DNA of 64,000 bases from JAKVBH01 sp049800955 (GTDB lineage: Bacteria; Pseudomonadota; Alphaproteobacteria; Rhodobacterales; Rhodobacteraceae). The stretch is from assembly GCF_049800955.1 (NCBI RefSeq), contig NZ_JBNAGA010000002.1, forward strand, positions 62,001 to 126,000, written 5' to 3'. Positions within the stretch are counted from its first letter, which is position 1. The number at the start of each line of letters is the position of its first letter. Under the pieces are notes generated by a model, which worked only from the letters and a program-made list of their open reading frames with translations, made no database searches and was not told the origin of the DNA. Of this stretch, positions 1 through 8,745 are shown one piece after another. A program made the translations under genes and the position numbers.

Positions 1-1234
1 CGCTCTCAAAAGGTGTCACGGCAAGGACCGGCCCGAAAACCTCCTTTTGCGCCAGCGTCGCATCGCGGGTCACACCCGTGACGATCGTCGGCTCCATGTA
101 ATAGCCGCCGGTGTCCTCAAAGATGCGCCCGCCGCCTGTCACAAGCCCGCCACCTTCGGAAATGGCCGTCTCGACAAAGCCAAGGTTCGCGTTGAGCTGG
201 GCCTCAGAATTGACCGCGCCTATCTGCGTCTCAAGCTGCAAGGGATCGCCCACGCGCATGGCCTCCGCTGCTTGTGCGACGGCGGCCACGAAATCATCGT
301 GGATGGACGCCTCCACCAAGAGCCGTGAGCCTGCGACGCAGACTTGCCCCGCATTGCGGAAGATACCGCTGGCCGCGACCTTTGCGGCCTCACCCAGATC
401 GGGCGCGTCTGCAAAGACAATGTTGGGAGATTTGCCGCCCAGTTCGAGATAGACACGCTTCATGTTGGAGCGCGCCGCATATTCCATCAGGCGCCGCCCT
501 GTCGCACCTGACCCCGTGAAAGCCAGAACATCGACATCCATCGAGAGGCCCATGGCTTCGCCCACGACGCGGCCCTCTCCGGTCACGGCATTCAAGACCC
601 CCGGCGGCAGGCCCGCCTCAAGCGCCAGCTCAGCCATGCGCATGAGCGCAAGAGAGCCTGTCTCTGAAGGTTTCAGCACAACCGAATTGCCCATCGCCAA
701 AGCGGGCCCCAGCTTCCAGGCGCCGATCATCAGCGGGAAATTCCAGGGGATGATCGCCCCCACAACGCCCACAGGCTCTTTGTGGATCATCCCCAGGATG
801 TTGCCCGGTGTCGGAGCGATCTCACCGTAGATCTTGTCCAGCGCTTCGGCGTAATATCGGATGGTGCCTGCTGCAGAGCCTGGTTCCGCTTTGAACGCCA
901 TGCCGATCTCGGTGCCATTGTCGCGGACACCCAGAACAGCCAGTTCCAGCGCATGGCTCTCAATCAAATCCGCCCATTTCAAAAGCACTTTCTTGCGCGC
1001 GGCGGGCGGTTGGCCCGACCAGCGCCCATCCTCGAAAGCGCCACGGGCCGAGGCAATCGCCGCGTTCATATCCGCCACGGTTCCCTTTGCCGTGGTCGTC
1101 AGAACCCGGCCATCAATGGGTGAGATGATCTCCATGCGCCCGCCATCCGAGGCTGGCACAGGCTGGCCCTCTATCAGATGATCAAAACCCGGCACGGGCA
1201 AGGCGCGCAGCACATCGATTTTCGTTTGATCCAT
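1..1234 (-). CDS. Aldehyde dehydrogenase (NAD(P)+), 3' end cut by window edge
   Basis: Oxidises an aldehyde to its carboxylate in the cytoplasm. About 411 of the usual ~490 residues are visible; the C-terminal oligomerisation part lies outside the window. Family landmarks read from the minus strand: the oxyanion-hole Asn in PWNFP near residue 165, the NAD-binding FTGSGATGR stretch near 240, the general-base Glu in LELGGKSPN near 264, and the catalytic Cys in NAGQVCVAGSR near 299. The start at 1234 gives MDQTKIDVLR. It begins 4 bp after the stop of tctA, so it should be the last gene of the tctCBA transcript. Its type resembles dehydrogenases for amino-aldehydes (PuuC/betaine-aldehyde group), but substrate cannot be read from sequence. 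In context it could oxidise the aldehyde released by the phospho-lyase encoded at 7456-8745 (inference). Confidence 0.93.
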   Translation of the reverse strand, partial: MDQTKIDVLRALPVPGFDHLIEGQPVPASDGGRMEIISPIDGRVLTTTAKGTVADMNAAIASARGAFEDGRWSGQPPAARKKVLLKWADLIESHALELAVLGVRDNGTEIGMAFKAEPGSAAGTIRYYAEALDKIYGEIAPTPGNILGMIHKEPVGVVGAIIPWNFPLMIGAWKLGPALAMGNSVVLKPSETGSLALMRMAELALEAGLPPGVLNAVTGEGRVVGEAMGLSMDVDVLAFTGSGATGRRLMEYAARSNMKRVYLELGGKSPNIVFADAPDLGEAAKVAASGIFRNAGQVCVAGSRLLVEASIHDDFVAAVAQAAEAMRVGDPLQLETQIGAVNSEAQLNANLGFVETAISEGGGLVTGGGRIFEDTGGYYMEPTIVTGVTRDATLAQKEVFGPVLAVTPFES

Positions 1235-1238
1235 TGCG

Positions 1239-2759
1239 CTACCTCATCTGACTGTCGTGCATGTCATGGTCTTCTTCCGGCTCATGCGCCCGCCATTCCT
1301 TGATCAAAGCGCGCAGATGCAGCGCGAGAACGATTACGATCATGGCAAAAATGATAGCGGCGATTGGCCGGTCGATCATGTCGAGCGGCGTTTTCAAACG
1401 CGGCATCGCCGAGCGCAGTTTGACCTCCATGATCCCGCCCAGGACCATACCCAGAATGATCGGCACGATGGGCAGGTTCAGCCGTTTGAGGATCAAACCC
1501 AGCACGCCAAAGCCCGCAGCAATCATGCAATCCGTCAGCGAGTTCCGGAGGCTGTAGACCCCCACGAAGGACAACAACAGGATCAAGACGCCAAGAAACC
1601 GCGTCGGAACACGGATGATTTTCGTCAGCAGGTTCGTCGAGAACATCAGAAACACAACCACGATGACATTCAACGCAATGAGCGCGAAATAGAGGCCGTA
1701 GACGAGATCGATGTTGTTCTGGAACAGTTGCGGGCCGGGAATGACATTGTGCACGTAAAAGACCGAGAGCATCATGGCCGTGAGCGCCTCGCCCGGGATG
1801 CCCAGCGCCAGAAGCGGGATCATCGCCGCAGCGGGCACGGCGTTATTGGCGGCCTCCGATGCGATCAAACCCTCGGGTGAGCCTTTGCCGAAGGCGTCGG
1901 GATCTTTCGAGGTTTTCTGGGCGTAGGTATAGGACATGAATTGCGCGGTGAACTCGCCCGTGCCCGGGATCATGCCGAGGATCACACCAAATCCCGAGGC
2001 CACGGTGGCCACCCGTTTGTGTCCCAGCAATTCCTTGATACCCACACCCATCCGACCGCGGATCGGCTTGGCGTCAGGGCTGTTGTCCGGCGCAGTGAGC
2101 AGGACGAAAGCCTGACTGAGCGCGAAGAGCCCCAGCACGACGACGATCAAGTTCACCCCTGAGGAGAGGAACGCGTACCCGAAGGTGTAGCGCTGCGTGT
2201 AGGTCACCGCGTCAAGGCCCACTGTTTGCAGGAATATCCCGAACATGGCGAGCATGCCTGCGGCGAAGATTTGCCCACGATGCGCAAGGATCACGAGGAT
2301 GATCCCCAGAAGCGCGGCGAGGAAAATCTCCCGGCTGCCAAACATCGGCGCGATCCAGGCCAGCAAGGGCGAGAGCAGGATCAGACACAGGATGCCAAAT
2401 ATGCCGCCCCAGAAGGAGGCTGAATAGGCCAGCGAGACCGCGCGGTGCGCCTCGCCCTTCTGGGTCATGGGGTAGCCGTCATAAGAGGTCAGCGCGTTTA
2501 CCGCCGTTCCCGGCGTATTGATCAAAACTGCGGGGATCGCACCGCCGTACATGGACGACCCGTAAATCCCCAGAAGCATGGTCAGCCCCACGATTGGGTC
2601 GAGGGAGAATGTCGCAGGCAGTAGAATTGCAATGGCCACCGCAGGTCCGACGCCCGGGATCGCGCCGATGATCACGCCGCCCACCGAGCCCACCAACAGC
2701 GCCAGCATGACGTCCCAACGGGCCAGCAACTCCAGTCCGGCGATCAGGTTCTCCATCAA
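1239..2759 (-). CDS. tctA: Tripartite tricarboxylate transporter, large permease TctA
   Basis: Large membrane subunit of a TTT-family secondary transporter that takes up a carboxylate delivered by the periplasmic protein TctC. The 506 residues match the family length. The sequence is strongly hydrophobic, with about a dozen membrane segments. The conserved family motif GAIPGVGPAVA lies near residue 35, followed by GSSMYGGAIPA and LINTPGTA near 70-85. A second, half-repeat-like motif (GMIPGTGEFTAQFMSY) lies near residue 262. It follows tctB by 10 bp and precedes the aldehyde dehydrogenase by 4 bp, so it sits mid-operon. The substrate is unknown; TTT systems carry citrate, tartrate, terephthalate and other acids. 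Confidence 0.95.
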   Translation of the reverse strand: MMENLIAGLELLARWDVMLALLVGSVGGVIIGAIPGVGPAVAIAILLPATFSLDPIVGLTMLLGIYGSSMYGGAIPAVLINTPGTAVNALTSYDGYPMTQKGEAHRAVSLAYSASFWGGIFGILCLILLSPLLAWIAPMFGSREIFLAALLGIILVILAHRGQIFAAGMLAMFGIFLQTVGLDAVTYTQRYTFGYAFLSSGVNLIVVVLGLFALSQAFVLLTAPDNSPDAKPIRGRMGVGIKELLGHKRVATVASGFGVILGMIPGTGEFTAQFMSYTYAQKTSKDPDAFGKGSPEGLIASEAANNAVPAAAMIPLLALGIPGEALTAMMLSVFYVHNVIPGPQLFQNNIDLVYGLYFALIALNVIVVVFLMFSTNLLTKIIRVPTRFLGVLILLLSFVGVYSLRNSLTDCMIAAGFGVLGLILKRLNLPIVPIILGMVLGGIMEVKLRSAMPRLKTPLDMIDRPIAAIIFAMIVIVLALHLRALIKEWRAHEPEEDHDMHDSQMR

Positions 2760-2769
2760 ACGCGGCCTT

Positions 2770-3309
2770 TCAGAAGTAGGTCAGCATGATCTGGCGCAGC
2801 CCATCGGGCAAGCGCTCATAGATCAGACCAGAGGGGAGATTTACTTTCAAAAACGTCTTGAAGAGCAAGACGATGACAAACGCCGATACGGCTGCTGCGA
2901 CCAGCGACGTCACTCTGCGGTAGCCTGTGCGCAGCGTCAGAGCGACCGCAAAGACAACCGTCGTCGGCAGATAGCCTGCATATGGCACGGCAATCGCATA
3001 GACGATGAACCACCCCGCATATTCAAGCGACGCAATCCAGAGCCAGACTTCTTGCCAGCGCCCGCTGATCCGCTCCGACACAGCCGATCCAATCAGATGG
3101 AAGGCGGCAAAGCAGGACATGGCACCCAAGGAGACTGCGGGCCAGAAACGGGGCTGCGCAAAAAGCTTGCCGCCATTGCGCCACGCTGTTTGATCGGCCA
3201 GTTGCGACAACAGAAACAGCGATACCGCAAGAGCCATCCAAGCGAAGACAATGTCGCCGGGACGCCGGTAGCGCTTGAACAGAGTTTGAAGCGTCTTCAC
3301 GCGCGACAT
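2770..3309 (-). CDS. tctB: Tripartite tricarboxylate transporter, small permease TctB
   Basis: Small membrane subunit of the TTT transporter. At 179 residues it has the family length. Four hydrophobic stretches are visible: near residues 20-40, 55-75, 90-125 and 135-155. This family is poorly conserved at the sequence level, so the call rests on size, topology and position between tctC and tctA. A 60-bp gap containing a strong hairpin separates it from tctC, whereas tctA follows after only 10 bp. Confidence 0.88.
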   Translation of the reverse strand: MSRVKTLQTLFKRYRRPGDIVFAWMALAVSLFLLSQLADQTAWRNGGKLFAQPRFWPAVSLGAMSCFAAFHLIGSAVSERISGRWQEVWLWIASLEYAGWFIVYAIAVPYAGYLPTTVVFAVALTLRTGYRRVTSLVAAAVSAFVIVLLFKTFLKVNLPSGLIYERLPDGLRQIMLTYF

Positions 3310-3338
3310 GTGAGCAAACCGCCTATGGAAAAAGGGCG

Positions 3339-3363
3339 ACCGGGCGCAGCTGTGGCGCCCGGT
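3339..3363 (-). terminator. Intercistronic hairpin between tctC and tctB
   Basis: A perfect 9-bp stem (ACCGGGCGC paired with GCGCCCGGT) closes a 7-base loop. Read on the minus strand it is followed shortly by CCCTTTTTCC, so it resembles a weak Rho-independent terminator or an mRNA 3'-end stabiliser. Sitting just after the binding-protein gene, it should give more TctC than TctBA. Confidence 0.75.
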
Positions 3364-3379
3364 TGCACGACGTCAGGCG

Positions 3380-4324
3380 TTATTCGGCCAACATCTTTTC
3401 GATGGCAGACAATGTCTCAATGTCTTTCGCGATCTGGTCGACCACGTCTGCGGCGGGCTGCCAGTAGACCAGCGCCCCTGTGTCGGCGGCCAGCTGCTGC
3501 GCACGTTCGGACATCACGGTCTTTTCCGCGACAGCGATGATCTTGTCCCGCACGTCCTGCGGCGTATCCTTATGCACAAACAGGCCATTCCACAGCGCCA
3601 CATCCAGCGCAGGCGCCAGTTCAGCAACCGTCGGCGTATCCGGCGTCAAGGAGATCCGCTCAGATCCGATGGAGGCGAGTACGTTCACGTCATCAAGACA
3701 GGGCAAGATCAACTGAAGCGTCGTGTTGATCACATCGACATCGCCTGAGGCGAGTGTGTTGCAATCCAGCGCATCAAATGCCGCGTCGGAGGCATAGGAG
3801 AAGCCCAGTTCCTTGGCCAACCCGAACGTCACCTGCGTTGGCACCAACGGCGCCCCGAAATGACCCAGCACGACATCGTTATCCTGCGCATGCGCGGCCA
3901 GCTCCTGCATGGTGCTGTAGGGCGCATTGCCGCCTGCCGCGATCACAAAGGGATACGTCAGGAAATTGCCAAGGGGCACGAAGGGATCGGGGTTGAGATC
4001 CGGGATACCGATCTGCGGCCCGACAACGGGAATGGCGATGATGAACGAGCCAATGGTGTAGCCATCCGCCGGAGCGTTAGCGACCTCGATTGCGCCGGGG
4101 AACGGACCACCGCCACCGCCCGGCTTGTTCACGACAGCCGTCGGCACGCCGTAGGCTTCCGAGAAATCCTCTGCAATCATCCGCGTCAGGACATCCTCCA
4201 GATCGCCCGGAGGCCATGGGACGACAAATTCAACCGGCTTTTCCGGATACTCGGCCTGCGCGGCCCCTGCGACAGCCGTCAAAGCCAAGGCCATCGCCGT
4301 CACTGTTTTTGTGAACATGGACAT
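3380..4324 (-). CDS. tctC: TTT-family periplasmic substrate-binding protein (TctC/Bug)
   Basis: Periplasmic receptor that binds the substrate and hands it to TctAB. A Sec signal peptide is visible (MSMFTKTVTAMALALTAVAG, cleavage after AQA). The family motif follows as EFVVPWPPGDLEDVLTR, then NKPGGGGGPF and the ADGYTIG segment typical of Bug proteins. The usual ARxx stretch is altered (LTRMI). I chose the ATG at 4324 rather than 4351 because GGAG lies 7 bp upstream and the signal peptide then begins correctly; length is 314 residues. First gene of the minus-strand operon and divergent from the IclR gene. An inverted repeat directly upstream is a likely operator. Confidence 0.92.
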   Translation of the reverse strand: MSMFTKTVTAMALALTAVAGAAQAEYPEKPVEFVVPWPPGDLEDVLTRMIAEDFSEAYGVPTAVVNKPGGGGGPFPGAIEVANAPADGYTIGSFIIAIPVVGPQIGIPDLNPDPFVPLGNFLTYPFVIAAGGNAPYSTMQELAAHAQDNDVVLGHFGAPLVPTQVTFGLAKELGFSYASDAAFDALDCNTLASGDVDVINTTLQLILPCLDDVNVLASIGSERISLTPDTPTVAELAPALDVALWNGLFVHKDTPQDVRDKIIAVAEKTVMSERAQQLAADTGALVYWQPAADVVDQIAKDIETLSAIEKMLAE

Positions 4325-4340
4325 TTTATTCTCCCTGAAA

Positions 4341-4361
4341 TTGGTTCGCATATTGAACCAA
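4341..4361. promoter_or_regulatory. Perfect inverted repeat, candidate IclR operator
   Basis: TTGGTTC (4341-4347) and GAACCAA (4355-4361) form a perfect 7-bp inverted repeat around a 7-base spacer. It lies 17 bp upstream of the tctC start codon and 77 bp upstream of the divergent IclR gene. Position and symmetry fit a repressor site controlling tctCBA. Binding by the neighbouring IclR protein is inferred. Confidence 0.6.
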
Positions 4362-4437
4362 TGTTGCAGAAAAAAGGTTGCCTTGTTAAATATCTTCTGT
4401 CAAACTTTTTTTGAAACGCGCACAGGGAAGGCTCCGA

Positions 4438-5247
4438 ATGTCGTCGACTGCGAAGGCTCTGACATTGCTGTCCCACTTTTCGGCCACGCGGCCGGAGATC
4501 GGGCTCTCGCAGCTGTGTCGGATCGCGGGGCGCGACAAGGCAACGACCTACCGGCACCTGCAAGCGCTTGAAGCGGCAGGATTTGTCGAGCAGAATCCAG
4601 CTACAAAACACTATCGCATTGGCCCGGTTGTGATGCAGCTTGCGCAAGTGCGAGAGGCGACAGTGCCGCGCAAGGAAGGCGCAATTCCCGTTCTGACGGC
4701 ACTTGCAGACGCGACAGGAGAAACCGCGCATGTCACGGTCCTGTCCGGCGCGACGCTCTACGGCCTGTGCGAACGCGAATCTCCCTTGCATGGGATACGG
4801 GCGGTTGTTGACCTGAACGTCTTTCCCCTGCATGCCACGGCATCGGGTCTGTGCGCCCTGGCGTTTGGCCCTCCGAACCTGTTGGAAGAGGCCATGGGCA
4901 ATCCGGTGCGATTTACCGAGCAGACCCCGACAACCCGATCCGATCTGGCCACACGCGTCGAGCATATCCGCAAGACGGGGTTCGGATGTGCCAGTGGGAC
5001 TTACGAAGATGAAATTCACGGGCTGGCCACACCTGTCTTTGACCACAGCGGGCAGCTGGCCGGAGCAGTGGCCGTCGCTTGTGTGGCATCGCGCCTGAGC
5101 GCTGATCTCGAACAGCTGATAAAATCAGAACTGATACGCGCCGCGCGCGACATCACGCGCAATTGGGGCGGCGCAATCCCGGCAGCGCTCGAAGCGACCT
5201 GGGCCCGCACCATGACATCCCCGAACGCAATGGAACCCGCATCATGA
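4438..5247 (+). CDS. IclR-family transcriptional regulator
   Basis: DNA-binding regulator of 269 residues. The N-terminal winged helix-turn-helix covers about residues 1-65 (SQLCRIAGRDKATTYRHLQA is the helix-turn-helix part). It is followed by the C-terminal IclR effector-binding domain with the usual LHATASGLCALAF segment near residue 130 and ELAGAV-like GQLAGAVAV near 205. I chose ATG 4438 with AGGGAAGG upstream; an upstream TTG at 4411 would add nine residues with no support. Its stop overlaps the start of the aminotransferase gene (ATGA), so it is the first gene of that operon. It is divergent from tctCBA, placing both transcripts plausibly under its control. Ligand unknown. Confidence 0.93.
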   Translation: MSSTAKALTLLSHFSATRPEIGLSQLCRIAGRDKATTYRHLQALEAAGFVEQNPATKHYRIGPVVMQLAQVREATVPRKEGAIPVLTALADATGETAHVTVLSGATLYGLCERESPLHGIRAVVDLNVFPLHATASGLCALAFGPPNLLEEAMGNPVRFTEQTPTTRSDLATRVEHIRKTGFGCASGTYEDEIHGLATPVFDHSGQLAGAVAVACVASRLSADLEQLIKSELIRAARDITRNWGGAIPAALEATWARTMTSPNAMEPAS

Positions 5248-6590
5248 AAGATTCGAACTTCCTGAAAGAAAACAACGCACGCCTGATGTGGCACCCAATG
5301 ACATCGCCACAAGACAGCGCCGCCCATCCCCCCAAGATCATCACCGGCGCCGATGGCGTATCCATCACAGACATCGACGGGCACCGCGTCGTGGACGGTG
5401 TGGGCGGTCTGTGGAATGTGAACCTTGGGTATTCCTGCCAACCTGTGAAAGACGCCATTGCGCAACAGCTGGAGACATTGCCCTACTACTCGACCTTCCG
5501 CGGCACGACGAATGACGTTTCCATCGAACTGTCCTACGAGTTGAGTGAGTTTTTCGCCCCCGACGGCCTGAGCCGCGCTTTCTTCACATCCGGGGGGTCG
5601 GACAGTGTCGAGACATCGCTGAGGCTTGCGCGGCAATACCACAAGCTGCGCGGCGAGGCCGGGCGGACCAAGTTTCTGAGCCTCAAGAAAGGCTATCACG
5701 GCACGCATATCGGCGGCGCATCTGTCAACGGCAATGCCAATTTCCGCAACGCCTACGAGCCGCTCCTGCCGGGCTGTTACCACATCCCCGCGCCCTACAC
5801 CTATCGCAACCCGTTCAACGAGACCGATCCGGAAACGCTGGCGCAGCTATGCTTGCAGGCGTTGGAAGATGAGATTGCGTTTCAGGGCGCGAACACCATT
5901 GCCGCGATGATCATGGAGCCGATCCTCGGCGCGGGCGGGGTGATCCCGCCGCATCACTCTTTCGTGCCTGCTGTGCAGGAGATCTGCAATCGGCACGGAA
6001 TTTTGCTCATAACCGATGAGGTCATCACGGCCTATGGGCGCACGGGGGCGTGGTCGGGCGCGCGGCTCTGGGGCATCCAGCCTGATATGATGGCCACGGC
6101 CAAAGCGATCACCAATGGCTATTTCCCCTTCGGCGCGGTCATGATTGGCGAGCGGATGATCGAGGTTTTTGAGAACAACCCGGATGCCAAGATCGGCCAC
6201 GGCTACACTTATTCCGGCCACCCAGTTGGCGCGGCAGCGGCAATTGCCTGCCTTGCGGAGACGCGGCGGCTCAACGTCATCGACAATGCCGCGGCCCGAG
6301 GCACGCAGCTTTACGAAGGCTGCAAGGCGCTCATGGAGAAATATGAGATTATTGGCGACGTGCGGGGAGGCCATGGTCTGATGACGGCCATCGAAATGGT
6401 CAGCGACCGCGCGACCAAGGCCCCCATTGATGCGGCGAGGGCCACAAAAGTTCAGGAGGTCGCGTATCAAAACGGGGCCATGGTGCGGGTGTCTGGTCCA
6501 AACCTGATCCTGTCTCCCGCGCTGATCCTGTCCGAGGCGGATGCCACTGCCATTCTGACTGCGCTTGACGCCGGTTTCGCCGCTGCCTGA
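5244..6590 (+). CDS. Class-III PLP-dependent aminotransferase
   Basis: Transfers an amino group from an omega-amino compound or amino acid to a keto acid. 448 residues, normal for the family. The N-terminus (WHPMTSP) is typical of the BioA/omega-amino acid:pyruvate/taurine:pyruvate branch. Visible motifs are FTSGGSDSVETSLRLARQYH (PLP phosphate region), KGYHGTHIGG, the PLP-nitrogen Asp in LLITDEVITAYGRTG, and the Schiff-base Lys287 in ATAKAITNGYFP. Start ATG 5244 overlaps the IclR stop. The next gene starts 11 bp downstream. Whether it acts on aminoadipate, a diamine or another amine is not shown; the neighbours suggest it works with the phospho-lyase pathway (inference). Confidence 0.92.
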   Translation: MKDSNFLKENNARLMWHPMTSPQDSAAHPPKIITGADGVSITDIDGHRVVDGVGGLWNVNLGYSCQPVKDAIAQQLETLPYYSTFRGTTNDVSIELSYELSEFFAPDGLSRAFFTSGGSDSVETSLRLARQYHKLRGEAGRTKFLSLKKGYHGTHIGGASVNGNANFRNAYEPLLPGCYHIPAPYTYRNPFNETDPETLAQLCLQALEDEIAFQGANTIAAMIMEPILGAGGVIPPHHSFVPAVQEICNRHGILLITDEVITAYGRTGAWSGARLWGIQPDMMATAKAITNGYFPFGAVMIGERMIEVFENNPDAKIGHGYTYSGHPVGAAAAIACLAETRRLNVIDNAAARGTQLYEGCKALMEKYEIIGDVRGGHGLMTAIEMVSDRATKAPIDAARATKVQEVAYQNGAMVRVSGPNLILSPALILSEADATAILTALDAGFAAA

Positions 6591-6601
6591 AAGGTCTCGC
6601 C

Positions 6602-7459
6602 ATGACACAAGACCATGTTGTGCTTCTCGGCACGAAAGGCGGGCCTGCCATCCGGCCGGGTTCTTCTCTGCCCACCTCAAGCCTCTATTGCCTGAACGGC
6701 CATCAGATCGTCGTGGATTGCGGGCTCGGCGTCACCAAGGGATTGGTGGATCAGGGCATGCAGCTGCGGGATCTCTCGCTGATCTTCATCACCCATCTGC
6801 ATTCCGACCACTATCTCGAACTCGGCCCCCTGCTGCACACCGCCTGGACGGCAGGGCTGAAAACCAAAGTCGACATCTATGGGCCGCAAGGCCTTGATGC
6901 CTATTGGGACGCCTTCCTCGCCTCGATGAAGGCCGATATTGACTTGCGGATTGACGACGAAGGCCGCCCGGACCTGCGCGATCTCGTGACCATCCATGTC
7001 ATCGACGCCGGTCCCGTCATGGAACGTAACGGCATGTCAGTTGAGGCGATCCGGACCGAGCACCCGCCCCTCATTGATACCTTCGCGCTGTCTTTCAGGA
7101 CCGCGGACACGCATGTCGTCTTCTCAGGCGATACGGCACGGCTGGAGGCCCTGGAAGACTTCGCGCGGGGCGCGGAACTGTTGATCCATGAGGCGATGCT
7201 CAAAGCTGCCTTGCCCGCGCTGATGGCCCGGATCGGAAATGGCTCTGACAAGCTCATGGAGCATTGGTTGCGCGCGCATACTTTTGCCCATGATGCAGCG
7301 ATCACAGCGGCCAATGCCGGGGTCAAACGCCTCGCACTGTCGCACCTGATCCCGTCGGACGATCCCGACTATGGGCCAAAGGATTGGCAAGACGCCTGTG
7401 CCGGGCACTTCGGGGGCGAACTGATCATTGGCCATGATGGCATCAGGATTGACCTGTGA
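6602..7459 (+). CDS. Metallo-beta-lactamase-fold hydrolase
   Basis: Soluble dimetal hydrolase of 285 residues in the RNase Z/arylsulfatase-like branch. The metal-binding signature is THLHSDHYLEL near residue 66. Later ligands are likely in EHPP (His near 148), FSGDT (near 177) and the C-terminal SHLIPSDDP (His near 247). No signal peptide is seen. It lies inside the IclR-led operon, between the aminotransferase (11 bp) and the phospho-lyase-like gene (4-bp overlap). This suggests hydrolysis of an ester, lactone or lactam intermediate of the same pathway. The actual substrate is unknown. Confidence 0.85.
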   Translation: MTQDHVVLLGTKGGPAIRPGSSLPTSSLYCLNGHQIVVDCGLGVTKGLVDQGMQLRDLSLIFITHLHSDHYLELGPLLHTAWTAGLKTKVDIYGPQGLDAYWDAFLASMKADIDLRIDDEGRPDLRDLVTIHVIDAGPVMERNGMSVEAIRTEHPPLIDTFALSFRTADTHVVFSGDTARLEALEDFARGAELLIHEAMLKAALPALMARIGNGSDKLMEHWLRAHTFAHDAAITAANAGVKRLALSHLIPSDDPDYGPKDWQDACAGHFGGELIIGHDGIRIDL

Positions 7460-8745
7460 GCCGCACGACGGATCAGCTTCTCGCGGATCGCGCGCGCCTG
7501 CTCGGGCCGAATGTCTCCACCTTCTATGACGCGCCGGTCCATTTTGTCCGCGGTGAAGGTGTCTGGCTTTGGGATGCGGATGGTCGCAGATATCTAGATT
7601 GCTACAACAACGTGCCTCATGTCGGCCATTGCAACCCTCGCGTGGTTCAAGCGATCTACGCACAGGCCAGCACGCTGAACACTCACTCGCGGTATCTTCA
7701 CGATGGGATTCTCGACTACGTTGAAAAACTGACGGGGACCATGGCTCCGCCCCTCGATACCGCAATCATGACCTGCACGGGATCAGAGGCGAACGACATA
7801 GCACTGCGCATGGCCGAAGGTGTAACAGGCAAGCGCGGCATTATCGCGACCGACGCCACCTATCACGGCAACACCGCGTTGGTCAGCCAGCTGAGCGTCT
7901 CCAATCGTCCCCAAGAGGGCTTTGGTCTGGATCAATATGTGCGCTTTGTGCAGGCTCCCGACAGCTATCGCGCGCCCGATCCGCAAGGGGCGCGGTTTGC
8001 CACCGCCGTTGCAGATCAGATTGCCGCGCATGAAGAAGACGGCACCGGCTTTGCCGCGCTGATCATCTGCCCGTCTTTTCTGAATGAGGGGTTTCCCGAT
8101 CACGCCGATGGCTGGCTCAAAGCCACCGCCGAGGTGGTGCGTAAAGCAGGCGGCCTTTTGATCTGCGATGAGGTGCAGTCGGGATTTGGGCGCGCTGGCA
8201 CGCATATGTGGGCCCACGACAAGATGGGCGTCGTGCCTGACATCGTCGTTCTCGGCAAACCCATGGCCAATGGCCATCCTGTGGGCTGCGTTGTGGCAAA
8301 CGGGGATGTGCTCAGAACGTTCCGTGAAGGCTATCGGTACTTCAATACCTTCGGGGGAAATCCTGTCTCCTGTGCTGCGGCGATGGCGGTGCTGCAAGAG
8401 ATCGAAGAGCGGGATTTGATCGCAAACGCGCACCATGTCGGCGCATATGCCCTCGCCCGCATGCGCAAGCTCCAGCAGAAACACGATGTCATCGGGGATG
8501 TGCGTGGCTCCGGGCTGATCTTTGGCGCGGAATTCGTGCTGGACCGGTCCAAAAAGACGCCGGCCAGCGCCTTCGCGGACCGTGTCGTCAACGAGATGCG
8601 CCAGCGCGGGGTTATCCTGTCCAAGCTTGGGCGACACAAGAACACGCTGAAGATCCGCCCCCCGATGCCATTTTCCCAAGAGAATGCAGATCAGCTCTTT
8701 GACACTTTGGATGACGTCTTGACCAGCCTCGCGCCGTGCCCATGA
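7456..8745 (+). CDS. PLP-dependent phospho-lyase-like class-III enzyme (PHYKPL/ETNPPL type)
   Basis: 429-residue fold-type I PLP enzyme. Its N-terminal half carries the segment YLDCYNNVPHVGHCNPRVV and then LNTHSRYLHDGILDYVEKL. From memory these closely resemble the animal phospho-lyases ETNPPL (AGXT2L1, ethanolamine phosphate) and PHYKPL (AGXT2L2, 5-phosphohydroxylysine) rather than ordinary transaminases. Other motifs are TGSEANDIALRMA, DATYHGNTALVSQLS, the PLP Asp in LLICDEVQSGFGR, and the Schiff-base Lys268 in LGKPMANGHPVG. Such enzymes release an aldehyde, ammonia and phosphate from an O-phosphorylated amino alcohol. The start is GTG 7456, overlapping the preceding stop by 4 bp. The kinase gene follows with another 4-bp overlap. 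If not a lyase, it would be an aspartate aminotransferase-family transaminase. Confidence 0.8.
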   Translation: MSRTTDQLLADRARLLGPNVSTFYDAPVHFVRGEGVWLWDADGRRYLDCYNNVPHVGHCNPRVVQAIYAQASTLNTHSRYLHDGILDYVEKLTGTMAPPLDTAIMTCTGSEANDIALRMAEGVTGKRGIIATDATYHGNTALVSQLSVSNRPQEGFGLDQYVRFVQAPDSYRAPDPQGARFATAVADQIAAHEEDGTGFAALIICPSFLNEGFPDHADGWLKATAEVVRKAGGLLICDEVQSGFGRAGTHMWAHDKMGVVPDIVVLGKPMANGHPVGCVVANGDVLRTFREGYRYFNTFGGNPVSCAAAMAVLQEIEERDLIANAHHVGAYALARMRKLQQKHDVIGDVRGSGLIFGAEFVLDRSKKTPASAFADRVVNEMRQRGVILSKLGRHKNTLKIRPPMPFSQENADQLFDTLDDVLTSLAPCP

